Assembly (NCBI GenBank): GCA_902786365.1 | Contig: CADACD010000015.1 | Coordinates: forward strand, 1-53,902 | Reading direction: 5' to 3' | Source of the DNA: an uncultured Lachnospiraceae bacterium | GTDB taxonomy: Bacteria > Bacillota > Clostridia > Lachnospirales > Lachnospiraceae | Length of the DNA stretch: 53,902 nucleotides | In this document: positions 18,084 through 26,521 of the stretch, one piece after another | Numbering within the stretch: the stretch's first letter is position 1 | Layout: the number at the start of each line of letters is the position of its first letter | Notes under the pieces: generated by a model | Seen by the model: only the letters and a program-made list of their open reading frames with translations | Database searches by the model: none | Told to the model about the DNA's origin: nothing | Translations under genes and position numbers: made by a program

Positions 18084-18509
18084 TCATGTTCTGAATTTCA
18101 GAAAATAAATAAAATTTCCTACAAATTTTCCTAAGGCTGCTGCCAGTATTATATACTTTGTATTTCCTTTCAATTTTATTCTTCTAAATAATATAACAGA
18201 TGCATCCAGCGATTCTGCTAATGACATTGCAACACATCCGACATAGATACCTATAAACAATCCCATTGCCGCAAGAAGTAGCACAGATATAACCCTGTTT
18301 AAATGAAAATCGGGCTGCATAAGGTATATAAAAGCCGCTGCAACAGCACTTACAATCATGCAATTTTCATATATTCTTATTTTATCTGTTGTCCTTGTCT
18401 TCCATGATATTCTGGTAATTACTCCAAGCATTGTGATAAAGGCACATAGACCACATGCTACCAGAACACCTGCACTGCCACCAATCAACCCCAAAAACAA
18501 ATACTTCAA
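18084..18509 (-). CDS. spoVAB: Stage V sporulation protein AB
   Basis: 141-aa membrane protein, the same length as its Bacillus subtilis counterpart. It has four or five predicted helices: an N-terminal LGLIGGSAGVLVACGLCAF segment, a middle helix around AAMGLFIGIYVGCVAMSLAE, and a final helix before the FLKFRT end. SpoVAB belongs to the forespore channel complex for dipicolinic acid. It is identified from its operon position and from the GGxAGxxVAxG and IGxYVGCxAMxLAE patterns. It lies 75 bases after spoVAA. It is probably transcribed by sigma-G in the forespore, as in Bacillus, although I could not find a clear sigma-G promoter. Confidence 0.9.
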   Translation of the reverse strand: MKYLFLGLIGGSAGVLVACGLCAFITMLGVITRISWKTRTTDKIRIYENCMIVSAVAAAFIYLMQPDFHLNRVISVLLLAAMGLFIGIYVGCVAMSLAESLDASVILFRRIKLKGNTKYIILAAALGKFVGNFIYFLKFRT

Positions 18510-18584
18510 CCTAAAATCACCTGCCTAAAATTTGAATGTCTAATATTCTAAAAACCTTCTCTTATACCATCTTGATTGACAAAC

Positions 18585-19007
18585 TCATTGCTTTTGTCCG
18601 CTGATATGGTTCATGTTCTGACTTTGATATTCAATATAATCATTGATATCATCTTCATATTGCTTCATTTTAATCTCAATTGGCGTTGGTTCATTCTGTC
18701 TGTTTTTCTTATTAGTAAGTCTGTTATAAAACATTGTTATCCCAAGTGCCATTCCGATACCGTATGCCATCTCAAGAACGCCGAGTCCTTTATGCTCTGT
18801 TCCGGTAATAATCAGATATATTTTTTCAAATAAATCTCCCACTCCTACATCTTCATTAAAGGACATAATTGCAAATGCCGTGCCAAAAAATACTATCATT
18901 GCAACGAAAATCATTTTAATTGTTTCTTTTAATCCATTTTCTTGTAATTTATTCTCATTCATTTTTCCCTGTGTTCCATACATTCCATCTTCTTTCATTT
19001 CTTTCAA
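18585..19007 (-). CDS. spoVAA: Stage V sporulation protein AA, short form lacking the N-terminal domain
   Basis: 140-aa protein that corresponds to the C-terminal half of SpoVAA. It shows AIMSFNEDVGVGDLFEKIY, ITGTEHKGLGVLEMAYGIGM and a C-terminal PTPIEIKMKQYEDDI segment, with two transmembrane helices at about 30-50 and 75-95. Bacillus SpoVAA is about 206 residues and has a soluble N-terminal domain of about 90 residues that is missing here; a 25-residue polar leader replaces it. GGAGGGG lies about nine bases before the ATG, so the start is genuine and this is not a frameshifted fragment. The 220 bases upstream are AT-rich and contain no frame encoding the missing part. It is the first gene of the spoVA operon. 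Confidence 0.82.
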   Translation of the reverse strand: MKEMKEDGMYGTQGKMNENKLQENGLKETIKMIFVAMIVFFGTAFAIMSFNEDVGVGDLFEKIYLIITGTEHKGLGVLEMAYGIGMALGITMFYNRLTNKKNRQNEPTPIEIKMKQYEDDINDYIEYQSQNMNHISGQKQ

Positions 19008-19230
19008 TCCCCTCCGTTTTTCTTTATAATAAATATCTTTGCTTTCTTTTCACATTACTATCTCTTCTCAGTTTTTTATTCTTTCAATCCTTTTATATTA
19101 ATTTCAAAATTATACATAGCCTCTCTTTTATTATTTTGCAAAAAAAATAAAAATTTAATCTTAAAAGTATTAAATAAATTTTTCCAAATTGAAAATTTTA
19201 TTTTCACATTTTAAGAATTTTCCAATAAAT
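19008..19230. other. AT-rich spoVA promoter region
   Basis: No gene is visible. This stretch should carry the forespore promoter of spoVA. I looked for a sigma-G pattern (GCATA-like -35, CANNNTA -10) and found nothing convincing. Confidence 0.4.
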
Positions 19231-19275
19231 AAAAAGAGTTTTATTTTTAATATTATCAAAAATAAAACTCTTTTT
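19231..19275 (-). terminator. Strong symmetric terminator after the chemoreceptor gene
   Basis: Perfect 18-bp inverted repeat (19231-19248 against 19258-19275) with a 9-base loop. The outer arms are AAAAAGAG and CTCTTTTT. It is A-rich on the 5' side and T-rich on the 3' side on both strands, so it can stop transcription from either direction. Confidence 0.88.
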
Positions 19276-19282
19276 ATATTTT

Positions 19283-21349
19283 CTAATTATCTTCTTTTTC
19301 TTTTTCGACTTTGAAAATGCTTACAGATTGTTCAAGGTCAGCAGAATTTTTCTTCAAAAGTTTCACCTCATTATAGAGTACCTCCACTGCTTTCTTCTGT
19401 CTCTCAGCATTTCGGCTCAGTTCTGAAGATGCTGCTTCTGTTTCATTCGATGTAGCTGATATACTTGCAATGGCTTCTAATGTATCATCTTTGGCAACTG
19501 CGATAAGCTGAATATTGTCAGAGATTGTGTCAAGATCATTCGCCAAAGTATTAACATGCCCTTTGATATCTTCAAATACATTTACTGTATCTCCAAGCGC
19601 ATCTGACTGGTATGACACAATATCCTCTGCTTTCTTCGCTGTCTCAATTGTCTTTACCATTCTTGCCTGTATACGTGCAATAATCTCACCAATCTGTGTA
19701 CCGGCTTCACTCGACTGCTCTGCCAGTTTTCTAATTTCTTCTGATACGACAGCAAATCCTTTTCCTGCCTCTCCGGCTCTCGCTGCCTCAATCGAAGCAT
19801 TCAGTGATAAGAGATTCGTCTCATCTGCAATATCATTAATCGTAAGAATAATACTGTTAATTGCTCTTGATTCCTTCTCAAGTTCACTGATATCCCTGAT
19901 AATATCTTTTGTAATCATTGTGGTATCTTTAACCCTGTCTTCAAGTTCTGTCACAATGACCATTCCACTGTCGACTGTAGCCTGCGTTTTGCCTGCTATT
20001 TTCTCAATCTGATTTGTACTGTTATAAACAACACTAATCTTGTCTGCAAGTCCAGACATCTGCATCAGACAGCTTTCAGTATCAGATGACTGCTGAATCA
20101 GTCCCAGCTCTATATCTTCAATAGACTCTGTAATATCCTTCGTTGCTTTATATAATACTTCTGAATTATCATTTACCTTATTTGCTGAACTTTGAACCTC
20201 TTCGCTTACATTTCTCATCTTGACTATCAGCTTCTTAATGCTTGATATCATATTAGCAATATTCTTAGAAAGAATTTCAAATTCATCATTTCGCTTCATC
20301 TCTATGGTTCCTGTCAGATCACCATGGGCTGTCTGTCTCATTATACCATTGATTCTGTTAATCGCTTTTGATATGCCTGTCGCCAGAATTGAACCAGCAA
20401 TGATTGCAATCATACAGCAGATAAGGATTGCCACTATTGTATATAATCTTATATCATATGCCTTTTCAATAATTACATTACGAGGCACCATTGCACATAC
20501 AATTCCATCACCAGTCTCAACCTTATCATATAAAAACAGATATGATTCGCCTTTATACTTTACATATTTATATCCACTTTCATTATCACCTATATTGTCA
20601 AAGAATTTCTTTCCGGTAAATTTAAAATTATCACTGCCACTTACAATCTCATACCCGTCACTTGTCACAAAACCTATAATGCTGTTTTTACCTACATCGG
20701 CACTGTCAAGAATATTTCTCACAAAAGATGTCTTAACATCTATCAGCATATATCCGACAGGCTTGTTGGAATTATCAAGAATCTCTCTGACATATGATAA
20801 AATATACGCATCCGTATTATAGTTCATAAGACTGTCCATCTCCGGATGCTTACTAATCCAGCATGTACGATTTTCCATATTCTCTATCACATATTTTCCA
20901 CTTTCAGAATTGACAAATGTATCATAAAAGCTGTCATCCCTTACTAACCCTGTATTGGAAATTGCAGTTTCCTGATTCTTACTGAATGCAACTATCTCCT
21001 GAATATATGTATCTGCAACGGATTCATTGACAATCGCTCTTTTTGCCTCCAACTCATAATTTTCATTTGAATCAAAATTTCCTCCAAAATGTGTATTGAC
21101 ACTATTGTTAACTGCAATCCTTGTCGCTGTCAGCTCAATACTTTCAAATCCTAATTCACAATATTTTTTTATCATATCAACACTTGTAAATGTCAGTATC
21201 TCTGAATTTTCCTTAAGCCCCTGTTCCGATATTCCATATATCATCATGCCAAAAACAATAAATAATACCACTGGCAGTAAAAACGCTCCTATCAGCTTAA
21301 TTTTTATACCTTTAATTCCTAAACCTGATACCCTTCCATCGCCCTCCAT
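19283..21349 (-). CDS. Methyl-accepting chemotaxis protein with Cache sensor domain
   Basis: 688-aa transmembrane chemoreceptor. Helix 1 is at about 17-37. The extracellular region at about 38-300 has the long N-terminal helix and two PAS-like halves typical of double-Cache sensors (with YILSYVREI and GYMLIDV strands). Helix 2 is at about 300-322, HAMP at about 325-380, and the signalling domain at about 400-680 carries the hairpin tip with [20 protein letters not shown] and [16 protein letters not shown]. It would couple an extracellular ligand to CheA/CheW and flagellar rotation, which implies a motile organism. No ligand motif is evident. It is a single-gene unit with a terminator close behind. 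The ribosome binding site is weak (AGTAGGTGCGAG upstream). Confidence 0.95.
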   Translation of the reverse strand: MEGDGRVSGLGIKGIKIKLIGAFLLPVVLFIVFGMMIYGISEQGLKENSEILTFTSVDMIKKYCELGFESIELTATRIAVNNSVNTHFGGNFDSNENYELEAKRAIVNESVADTYIQEIVAFSKNQETAISNTGLVRDDSFYDTFVNSESGKYVIENMENRTCWISKHPEMDSLMNYNTDAYILSYVREILDNSNKPVGYMLIDVKTSFVRNILDSADVGKNSIIGFVTSDGYEIVSGSDNFKFTGKKFFDNIGDNESGYKYVKYKGESYLFLYDKVETGDGIVCAMVPRNVIIEKAYDIRLYTIVAILICCMIAIIAGSILATGISKAINRINGIMRQTAHGDLTGTIEMKRNDEFEILSKNIANMISSIKKLIVKMRNVSEEVQSSANKVNDNSEVLYKATKDITESIEDIELGLIQQSSDTESCLMQMSGLADKISVVYNSTNQIEKIAGKTQATVDSGMVIVTELEDRVKDTTMITKDIIRDISELEKESRAINSIILTINDIADETNLLSLNASIEAARAGEAGKGFAVVSEEIRKLAEQSSEAGTQIGEIIARIQARMVKTIETAKKAEDIVSYQSDALGDTVNVFEDIKGHVNTLANDLDTISDNIQLIAVAKDDTLEAIASISATSNETEAASSELSRNAERQKKAVEVLYNEVKLLKKNSADLEQSVSIFKVEKEKEDN

Positions 21350-21465
21350 ACTGCTCGCACCTACTTTCTCACTGATATGGAATTACTGTCCTAAACAAAG
21401 TCGCACCGTGAACAATAACTATATGATATCATTATACAATACTATCATTAAAATCTCTAGTCTTT

Positions 21466-22191
21466 TTATACAATCTTCTTTCTAAGATTAATAAGAATTT
21501 TTTTCTCCATTCTTGAAACCTGAACCTGACTTATCCCAAGTTTATCTGCTATTTCTACCTGTGTCTTTTCCTGAAAATACCGCATGATGATGATATTTTT
21601 CTCCATTTCATCAAGTTCTTCTATCACCTGCTCAAGAACCATATTATTCAGGATTCTCTCAACTTGGTCTGTATTTGTACTCATATCCTTTATCTGGTCT
21701 ATCAAATAGGTCTCACTTCCATCTTTTTGCCAGACCGGTTTATAAATGCTTTCTACTTCTCCTGCCGCCTCTAATGCCAATGCGATGTCCTCTTTTTCAA
21801 GCATTGTTTCTCCTGCTATTTCTTCTACAGTCGGATCACGTCCAAGTCTTTGGTTAAGTACTTGCACTGCTTTTTTGATTTTCCAGCCATTTTCTTTGAC
21901 TGTTCTTGACACCTTTACCATACCGTCATCTCTCATAAATCTCTTGATTTCTCCCATAATCAGTGGTACAGCATATGTTGAAAATTGAACATCAAATGTA
22001 TTATCAAACTTGTCCACTGCTTTTATCAGTCCAATGCAGCCTATCTGAAATAAATCTTCACTCTCAAATCCTCTGTTTGAAAATCGTCTGACGATACTCC
22101 ACACAAGTCCTGTGTTGTCCTGAACAAGTCTGTTTCTGGCATCTTTATCTCCACTTTTTGCCAATAATAATAACTCCTTATTATTCATCAT
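21466..22191 (-). CDS. sigF: RNA polymerase sporulation sigma factor F
   Basis: 241-aa sigma-70-family factor, the first forespore-specific sigma of sporulation. Region 2 has the core-binding and -10 recognition helices (SEDLFQIGCIGLIKAVDKFD and FSTYAVPLIMGEIKRFMRDD). Region 3 follows, and region 4 ends in ISQVQVSRMEKKIL. It is assigned to sigma-F rather than sigma-G because it is the third gene of a spoIIAA-spoIIAB-sigF operon, where SpoIIAB holds it inactive until SpoIIAA is dephosphorylated. The length is typical (about 240-255). The tandem Met-Met start is 18 bases after the spoIIAB stop. Confidence 0.97.
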   Translation of the reverse strand: MMNNKELLLLAKSGDKDARNRLVQDNTGLVWSIVRRFSNRGFESEDLFQIGCIGLIKAVDKFDNTFDVQFSTYAVPLIMGEIKRFMRDDGMVKVSRTVKENGWKIKKAVQVLNQRLGRDPTVEEIAGETMLEKEDIALALEAAGEVESIYKPVWQKDGSETYLIDQIKDMSTNTDQVERILNNMVLEQVIEELDEMEKNIIIMRYFQEKTQVEIADKLGISQVQVSRMEKKILINLRKKIV

Positions 22192-22209
22192 ATATTCACT
22201 CCCTAAAGT

Positions 22210-22632
22210 CTATCTCCCCCCTATTTTCTTTTTCATGGTAATCTTTGTTCCCTTTGAAACTTCCGACTCTACCAAAAGACTATCCATAAATATTTCCATA
22301 AATGAAAATCCCATTCCTGATCTGTCCTCTTCTGCTTTGGTTGTATATAATGGCTCTTTTGCCTTTTTTATGTCTTCGATTCCTACCCCTTCATCTCTTA
22401 TTGTCACTGTAAATTCATCATTATGTATATCACATTCCATGAAAATCGTTCCCCCGGCATTTTCATATCCGTGAATAATCGCATTTGTAACTGCCTCCGA
22501 TACAGCTGTCTTTACCTCCTCTATCTCATCTAACGTCGGATCAAGCCTTGTTAAAAATGCGGCTACTATCACCCTTGCTAATGCTTCATTACTTGATATA
22601 CTGTCAAACTCTACATAAATTCTGTTATCCAA
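22210..22632 (-). CDS. spoIIAB: Anti-sigma F factor, serine kinase
   Basis: 140-aa GHKL-fold protein that binds and inhibits sigma-F and phosphorylates SpoIIAA. The ATP-site motifs are visible: N-box EAVTNAIIHGYEN, G1 box RDEGVGIED and the GMGFSFMEIFMD lid region. It matches the normal length of about 140-146. It starts at a TTG (22630-22632) inside the last codons of spoIIAA, with GGGAGG eight bases upstream. The 8-bp overlap and the weak start codon would keep its synthesis coupled to that of its antagonist. This stoichiometric reading is an inference. Confidence 0.97.
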   Translation of the reverse strand: MDNRIYVEFDSISSNEALARVIVAAFLTRLDPTLDEIEEVKTAVSEAVTNAIIHGYENAGGTIFMECDIHNDEFTVTIRDEGVGIEDIKKAKEPLYTTKAEEDRSGMGFSFMEIFMDSLLVESEVSKGTKITMKKKIGGR

Positions 22633-23026
22633 TCTGATTTCCTCCCTTCATCTCCCCAACCGCAGATTCTATACTGTCATAATGTCTTACAATTTTATTT
22701 AAACCTGAAAAGAACAATATCTTTTCAACATTTTTTCTTGTATTAACTGAGCCTATAATCCCACCAAAATTCTTTACTTTTTTATATCTTCCCATAATCA
22801 CTCCTATGCCTGAACTATCCATAAATTCTGTCCCCTCAAAATCAAACAAAATATTTACTATTCCCTTGTTGCAAATGATTTCATCTGCTTTTTGCCTTAT
22901 ATCGACAGAATTGTGATGGTCTAATTCACCACTGATATGTATGATAAGTACATTTTCTATCACCTCCATCGTTGTGTCTGATTTCATGTTTCTCTCATCA
23001 TTTGCAATAGCCTCTGTCATATCCAT
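22625..23026 (-). CDS. spoIIAA: Anti-sigma F factor antagonist
   Basis: 133-aa STAS-domain protein that frees sigma-F from SpoIIAB when dephosphorylated by SpoIIE. The conserved phospho-serine lies in the segment FMDSSGIGVIMGRYK, and the N-terminal strand ISGELDHHNS is characteristic. It is about 15 residues longer at the N-terminus than the Bacillus protein; an internal Met before EVIENVL could be an alternative start, but GGGGAG six bases before the ATG at 23026 supports the long form. It is the first gene of the operon. I found no clear Spo0A box or sigma-H promoter upstream. Confidence 0.96.
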   Translation of the reverse strand: MDMTEAIANDERNMKSDTTMEVIENVLIIHISGELDHHNSVDIRQKADEIICNKGIVNILFDFEGTEFMDSSGIGVIMGRYKKVKNFGGIIGSVNTRKNVEKILFFSGLNKIVRHYDSIESAVGEMKGGNQIG

Positions 23027-23136
23027 TACATACTCCCCTTTCCTACTATGTCTCTTATCAAAATCATGTCTTAAACCTTATAATACTCCAACCTTTCTGC
23101 TTTGAGCTGACTTTTAATATTTATCAATATAAGCAA

Positions 23137-23168
23137 AAAAGATAACCACATTTTTGTGATTATCTTTT
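23137..23168 (-). terminator. Terminator after the zinc-ribbon/TPR gene
   Basis: A 14-bp stem (AAAAGATAATCACA with TGTGGTTATCTTTT on the minus strand, one G-T wobble) and a short A-rich loop, ending in TTTT. It isolates the upstream folC-side genes from the spoIIA operon. Confidence 0.75.
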
Positions 23169-23194
23169 CTTTCGTAAACTACAATTATTTTCAT

Positions 23195-24694
23195 TTAGCT
23201 TTCTCTGATATTATTGATGTGGACCTGAAGATTCTGTGCCGCCTTATTATCGGCAACCGCTTCACTTGTCAGCTTATTAATCAGTTCTGTCATTTCATTG
23301 AGCGCTTTCTCTTTATATTTTCCTGCCTCTTCAATGTTTGTCTCCAATGCAAGCTTATACTGTTTCTCATATGCTTCGCCAAGTTTTTCTGCTGCGTCAA
23401 TATAATCTGTCTGCATATAATCATACGAAAAACAGTTTTTCAAATCATTAATAACCTCATCATAACTTTCAAGTGAGGATGCTTTGCTTAACTCATCCTT
23501 TCCTTTTTTGTAACATGCATTGGATGCTTCTTTAAATGCTTCCGGCTGTATGGCTCCATACAATGCACTAAAAACTTCTGATCGTGCTGTATTTTGGATA
23601 CTCTTTAATTTATCCGAACACCCCACAAAATCCTTTGCATTAAATGAATTTACAGCCGATATCAGATTGTCATAATCTGATATAACTACATTGTTTTCAT
23701 TTCCTTTAGAATCAAGCCGAACTGACAAATCACTTTTTTCACTTTCAAGTGTTTCTTTCTGACTCTCTAACTCTTTCTTTTCATTATTGAGTGTATCTAT
23801 CTGAGAATTCAACTTCAAAATTTCCTTATTATGTGTCTCATTTAAAGATTTTTCTTTTGCAGGTATCAATAGAAAAAAAGTCATGGCAACACCAATCACA
23901 ATACCGATAATGACATTCAGCACAGTCATAAATCCGGAATTCGATTCCCTGTAAACCATCCTTCTTTTTGGAAGTGCTATATCATATCCGGCAGCAAGCT
24001 CTTTTTCTATCTGTTCCTGCTCATAATCACGTATGCCCTTTCTATTCTCCTGACTTCTCTTTTGTTCAATTTTCTTCCCCTCAGTCTGATTGTTCACCTC
24101 CTCAAGATACTTCTTTGCAAGAGGATTATTTGCATCAATTTTAAGAGTTTTCATAATTGGCTTTTTAGCCCTTTCATAATCACCCTTTTTCATATACAAA
24201 AGTGCAAGCAACAAATGTCCCTTTATCAAGTTAGGGTTCGTATTCAAAACTTTTTTTAACTGTATGACAGCAAGGTCATCACTTCCCTGTTTTGCATAGT
24301 TTAACGCCACATTATACTTCTTGATTGTCTGACTGATTGTATCAAGTCTCACAGCATTCGCCTGAAGTCTTTTTATATATTCATTCGCAAGATTTTTCTT
24401 TGGCTCCAGATTTTTACTTATTACCCATTCACTCAAAGCCTGTACTGCTTCACCCATCTCAAAATAAACAAGTCCTAAAAGGTTTCTTGCCTGTGTATTT
24501 TTTTTGTCAAGTTTGACACTTCTCCTAAGGAGCTCACATGCTCCTGTTAAATCTCTAATCTTCGCCTTAGCCAGTCCCATATTATAATAGGAGTTTGAAA
24601 GCCTGACAATTTTTTTATATACAGTAACGTCCGCTCCACAACTATTACAGAAATCATTGTCAGAGAGGACACTATCACACTTATAGCATCTCAT
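23195..24694 (-). CDS. Zinc-ribbon, TPR, single-pass membrane protein with coiled coil (unknown function)
   Basis: 499-aa protein with a clear domain order. A zinc ribbon lies at residues 1-20 (CYKCD and CNSCG, four cysteines), then three or four tetratricopeptide-type repeats at about 30-200 (including ARNLLGLVYFEMGE and GHLLLALLYMKKGDYERAK). A Lys/Glu-rich linker leads to one transmembrane helix at about 258-280, and a heptad coiled coil follows at about 285-330. A second helical-repeat region fills the C-terminus outside the membrane. It may scaffold a complex across the membrane, but no specific function can be read. GGAGAAAACAT precedes the ATG. It follows the 57-residue gene by 38 bases and folC beyond it, so the three are likely one transcript. 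Confidence 0.8.
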   Translation of the reverse strand: MRCYKCDSVLSDNDFCNSCGADVTVYKKIVRLSNSYYNMGLAKAKIRDLTGACELLRRSVKLDKKNTQARNLLGLVYFEMGEAVQALSEWVISKNLEPKKNLANEYIKRLQANAVRLDTISQTIKKYNVALNYAKQGSDDLAVIQLKKVLNTNPNLIKGHLLLALLYMKKGDYERAKKPIMKTLKIDANNPLAKKYLEEVNNQTEGKKIEQKRSQENRKGIRDYEQEQIEKELAAGYDIALPKRRMVYRESNSGFMTVLNVIIGIVIGVAMTFFLLIPAKEKSLNETHNKEILKLNSQIDTLNNEKKELESQKETLESEKSDLSVRLDSKGNENNVVISDYDNLISAVNSFNAKDFVGCSDKLKSIQNTARSEVFSALYGAIQPEAFKEASNACYKKGKDELSKASSLESYDEVINDLKNCFSYDYMQTDYIDAAEKLGEAYEKQYKLALETNIEEAGKYKEKALNEMTELINKLTSEAVADNKAAQNLQVHINNIRES

Positions 24695-24732
24695 ATGTTT
24701 TCTCCAATCATCTATTCTATAATAATCATGAA

Positions 24733-24906
24733 CTATTCGTTTCCTTTTACTTCTTTAAACATCTCTAAAACAACATCAGTGATATCCTTTATATTGCTGT
24801 TGTATATGGCATCTTCCGTTTCATCAACCTCAAGACTTGGGCTGAATTTCTTAATCTCTTCATCATAATTTATCATAAATCTATATCCATGGAATGTCAC
24901 TTTCAT
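24733..24906 (-). CDS. Small conserved-looking hypothetical protein (57 aa)
   Basis: A 57-codon frame beginning MKVTFHGYRFMINYD and ending EMFKEVKGNE. The composition is that of a real acidic soluble protein: beta-hairpin-like start, Asp/Glu-rich middle, amphipathic C-terminal helix. It fills the gap between folC (72 bases upstream) and the TPR gene (38 bases downstream) on the same strand. No strong Shine-Dalgarno site is seen before the ATG, so translation may be weak or coupled. I do not recognise the family. Confidence 0.55.
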   Translation of the reverse strand: MKVTFHGYRFMINYDEEIKKFSPSLEVDETEDAIYNSNIKDITDVVLEMFKEVKGNE

Positions 24907-24977
24907 TTAATTTCACACACATTAATTTCAGCTTAATTGAATATCACTTAAATGACTTTAACATTTCCTTATCCTTT

Positions 24978-26345
24978 CTATCTTTCAATCTGACCTCTTG
25001 ACTCTGGTATCATAATATTACCTGACGCAATATTTTTTTTCAGTTCACCAATAAGATATAATGAACCCACGCAGAATATCACATCATGCTCTCTTTTCTC
25101 TCTTATGGCACGAACAAATGCCGTAACAACATTCTCCTCTGCCACAATCTGTGCATCACAGCTCTTATCCCTAAAATCTTTTTCTATCTTATCAATGCTT
25201 AACGCTCTGTCAGAATCTAGCTGTGTGATGTAAATTCTGTCCACATCTGTTTTTGCTATCATACTGACCATGTAATCATCATCCTTGTCTTTTACAACAG
25301 AAAATAATATATTCTTCATGCCATCGCATTTGTATTCCTGAAATGTCTTTACAAACTCATCAATGCCTGGTCCGTTGTGTGCTCCGTCAAAAAACACTCC
25401 CGGGCATATCATCTCCATTCTGCCTTCCCATCTGACACTTTTCAGTGCCTCAAAAACCAACTCTTTCTCTTTTGCAATCTCTCTATCAATATATTCAAGT
25501 GAAGCAAGTACAAGCATTGCATTCTGTACCTGATATTCACTGATAAAAGGCAGTTTGAATGTATCATTAAAATAATAACCATTCCCAACTGAAAAATCAA
25601 TACTTTTATCATTTTTTATGATTATTTTATAATCTTTCTTACAGACAGGCACATTTTCTGCATTTTTCTCATTTGCATTTCTTAATATAACGGTTCTGAC
25701 AATCTCATCTTCTGCCCAATAGATAACAGGCACATTTTTCTTGATAATACCTGCCTTTTCATTTGCAATCTGACTGACAGTATCTCCCAAATATTCCATA
25801 TGGTCGAGTCCTACCTGCGTTATGATAGTCACAATCGGATTTTCAATGGAATTAGTTGCATCAAGTCTTCCTCCAAGCCCTGTCTCCAAAATGACATATT
25901 CCACATTATTTACCTTAAACTTATACATTGCCATGAGAAACAAAAACTCGAAATAGGATGGATGTGAATATCCGCTTTTTTCCATCTCATCTACTATCTC
26001 TTTAACTTTGATAAAAATTGCAAGAAACTCATCATCATTAATCTGTTCATTGTTAATTCGTATTCTTTCATTATGTGTAACCAAATGTGGGGATGTAAAA
26101 AGTCCTGTATCTCTTCCTGCTTTCACTAAAATATTAGACAACATCGCACACACAGAACCTTTGCCATTTGTTCCTGCCACATGTATGATTTTCATCTTAT
26201 TTTCATCACCCGTAATTTTTTTTAAAAATGCCTTTGTATGTGAAAGTGGATGTTTTTCAGTAAACTTTGGTATCTCTTCTATGTATTTTATTGCTTCATG
26301 ATAAGACCAATTTGGATTTCCTGATAAATCAAAAATGCTTTTCAT
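24978..26345 (-). CDS. folC: Bifunctional folylpolyglutamate synthase/dihydrofolate synthase
   Basis: 455-aa Mur-ligase-like enzyme that adds glutamate to dihydropteroate and to folates with ATP. The P-loop HVAGTNGKGSVCAML is at about residue 56, followed by the FTSPHLVTHNERIRIN signature, the ETGLGGRLDATN motif, GLDHMEYLG and the C-terminal domain with FDGAHNGPG and FSVVKDKD. The length is slightly above the usual 420-440. It retains folates in the cell and feeds one-carbon metabolism. The site AAGGAG lies rather far (about 14 bases) from the ATG. It follows valS with a gap of about 180 bases that holds no obvious terminator or gene. Confidence 0.96.
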   Translation of the reverse strand: MKSIFDLSGNPNWSYHEAIKYIEEIPKFTEKHPLSHTKAFLKKITGDENKMKIIHVAGTNGKGSVCAMLSNILVKAGRDTGLFTSPHLVTHNERIRINNEQINDDEFLAIFIKVKEIVDEMEKSGYSHPSYFEFLFLMAMYKFKVNNVEYVILETGLGGRLDATNSIENPIVTIITQVGLDHMEYLGDTVSQIANEKAGIIKKNVPVIYWAEDEIVRTVILRNANEKNAENVPVCKKDYKIIIKNDKSIDFSVGNGYYFNDTFKLPFISEYQVQNAMLVLASLEYIDREIAKEKELVFEALKSVRWEGRMEMICPGVFFDGAHNGPGIDEFVKTFQEYKCDGMKNILFSVVKDKDDDYMVSMIAKTDVDRIYITQLDSDRALSIDKIEKDFRDKSCDAQIVAEENVVTAFVRAIREKREHDVIFCVGSLYLIGELKKNIASGNIMIPESRGQIER

Positions 26346-26521
26346 AATCTTTTGTACATCTCCTTTTCGCTGCTGTTTGCAGATATTTTTTCTGCATTTT
26401 TTTCATAAAAATGTGTACTCTCTGATTATAAAAAGCATTTGTGTATATTTCAAGTATTAATTATCGCAAATTTCGTGAGGATTCGTTACAGAGATAATTT
26501 GTTTCTGAATGGAACATTTTA

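Noticed and set aside
18585-19007. Frameshifted spoVAA
   Set aside because: A strong ribosome binding site at the short start and the lack of matching sequence upstream point to a short form, not to a recent frameshift.
19515-20012. 165-codon plus-strand frame inside the chemoreceptor gene
   Set aside because: It is antisense to the highly conserved signalling domain, has no ribosome binding site, and its hydrophobic Ser/Ile-rich content is a mirror of helical coding sequence.
20220-20822. 200-codon plus-strand frame inside the chemoreceptor gene
   Set aside because: Same reason: shadow of the HAMP and sensor coding region, no start signal.
23027-23136. Spo0A box or sigma-H promoter upstream of spoIIAA
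   Set aside because: I searched for TTCGACA-like boxes and an AGGAWWT/GAAT pair but found no match good enough to report.
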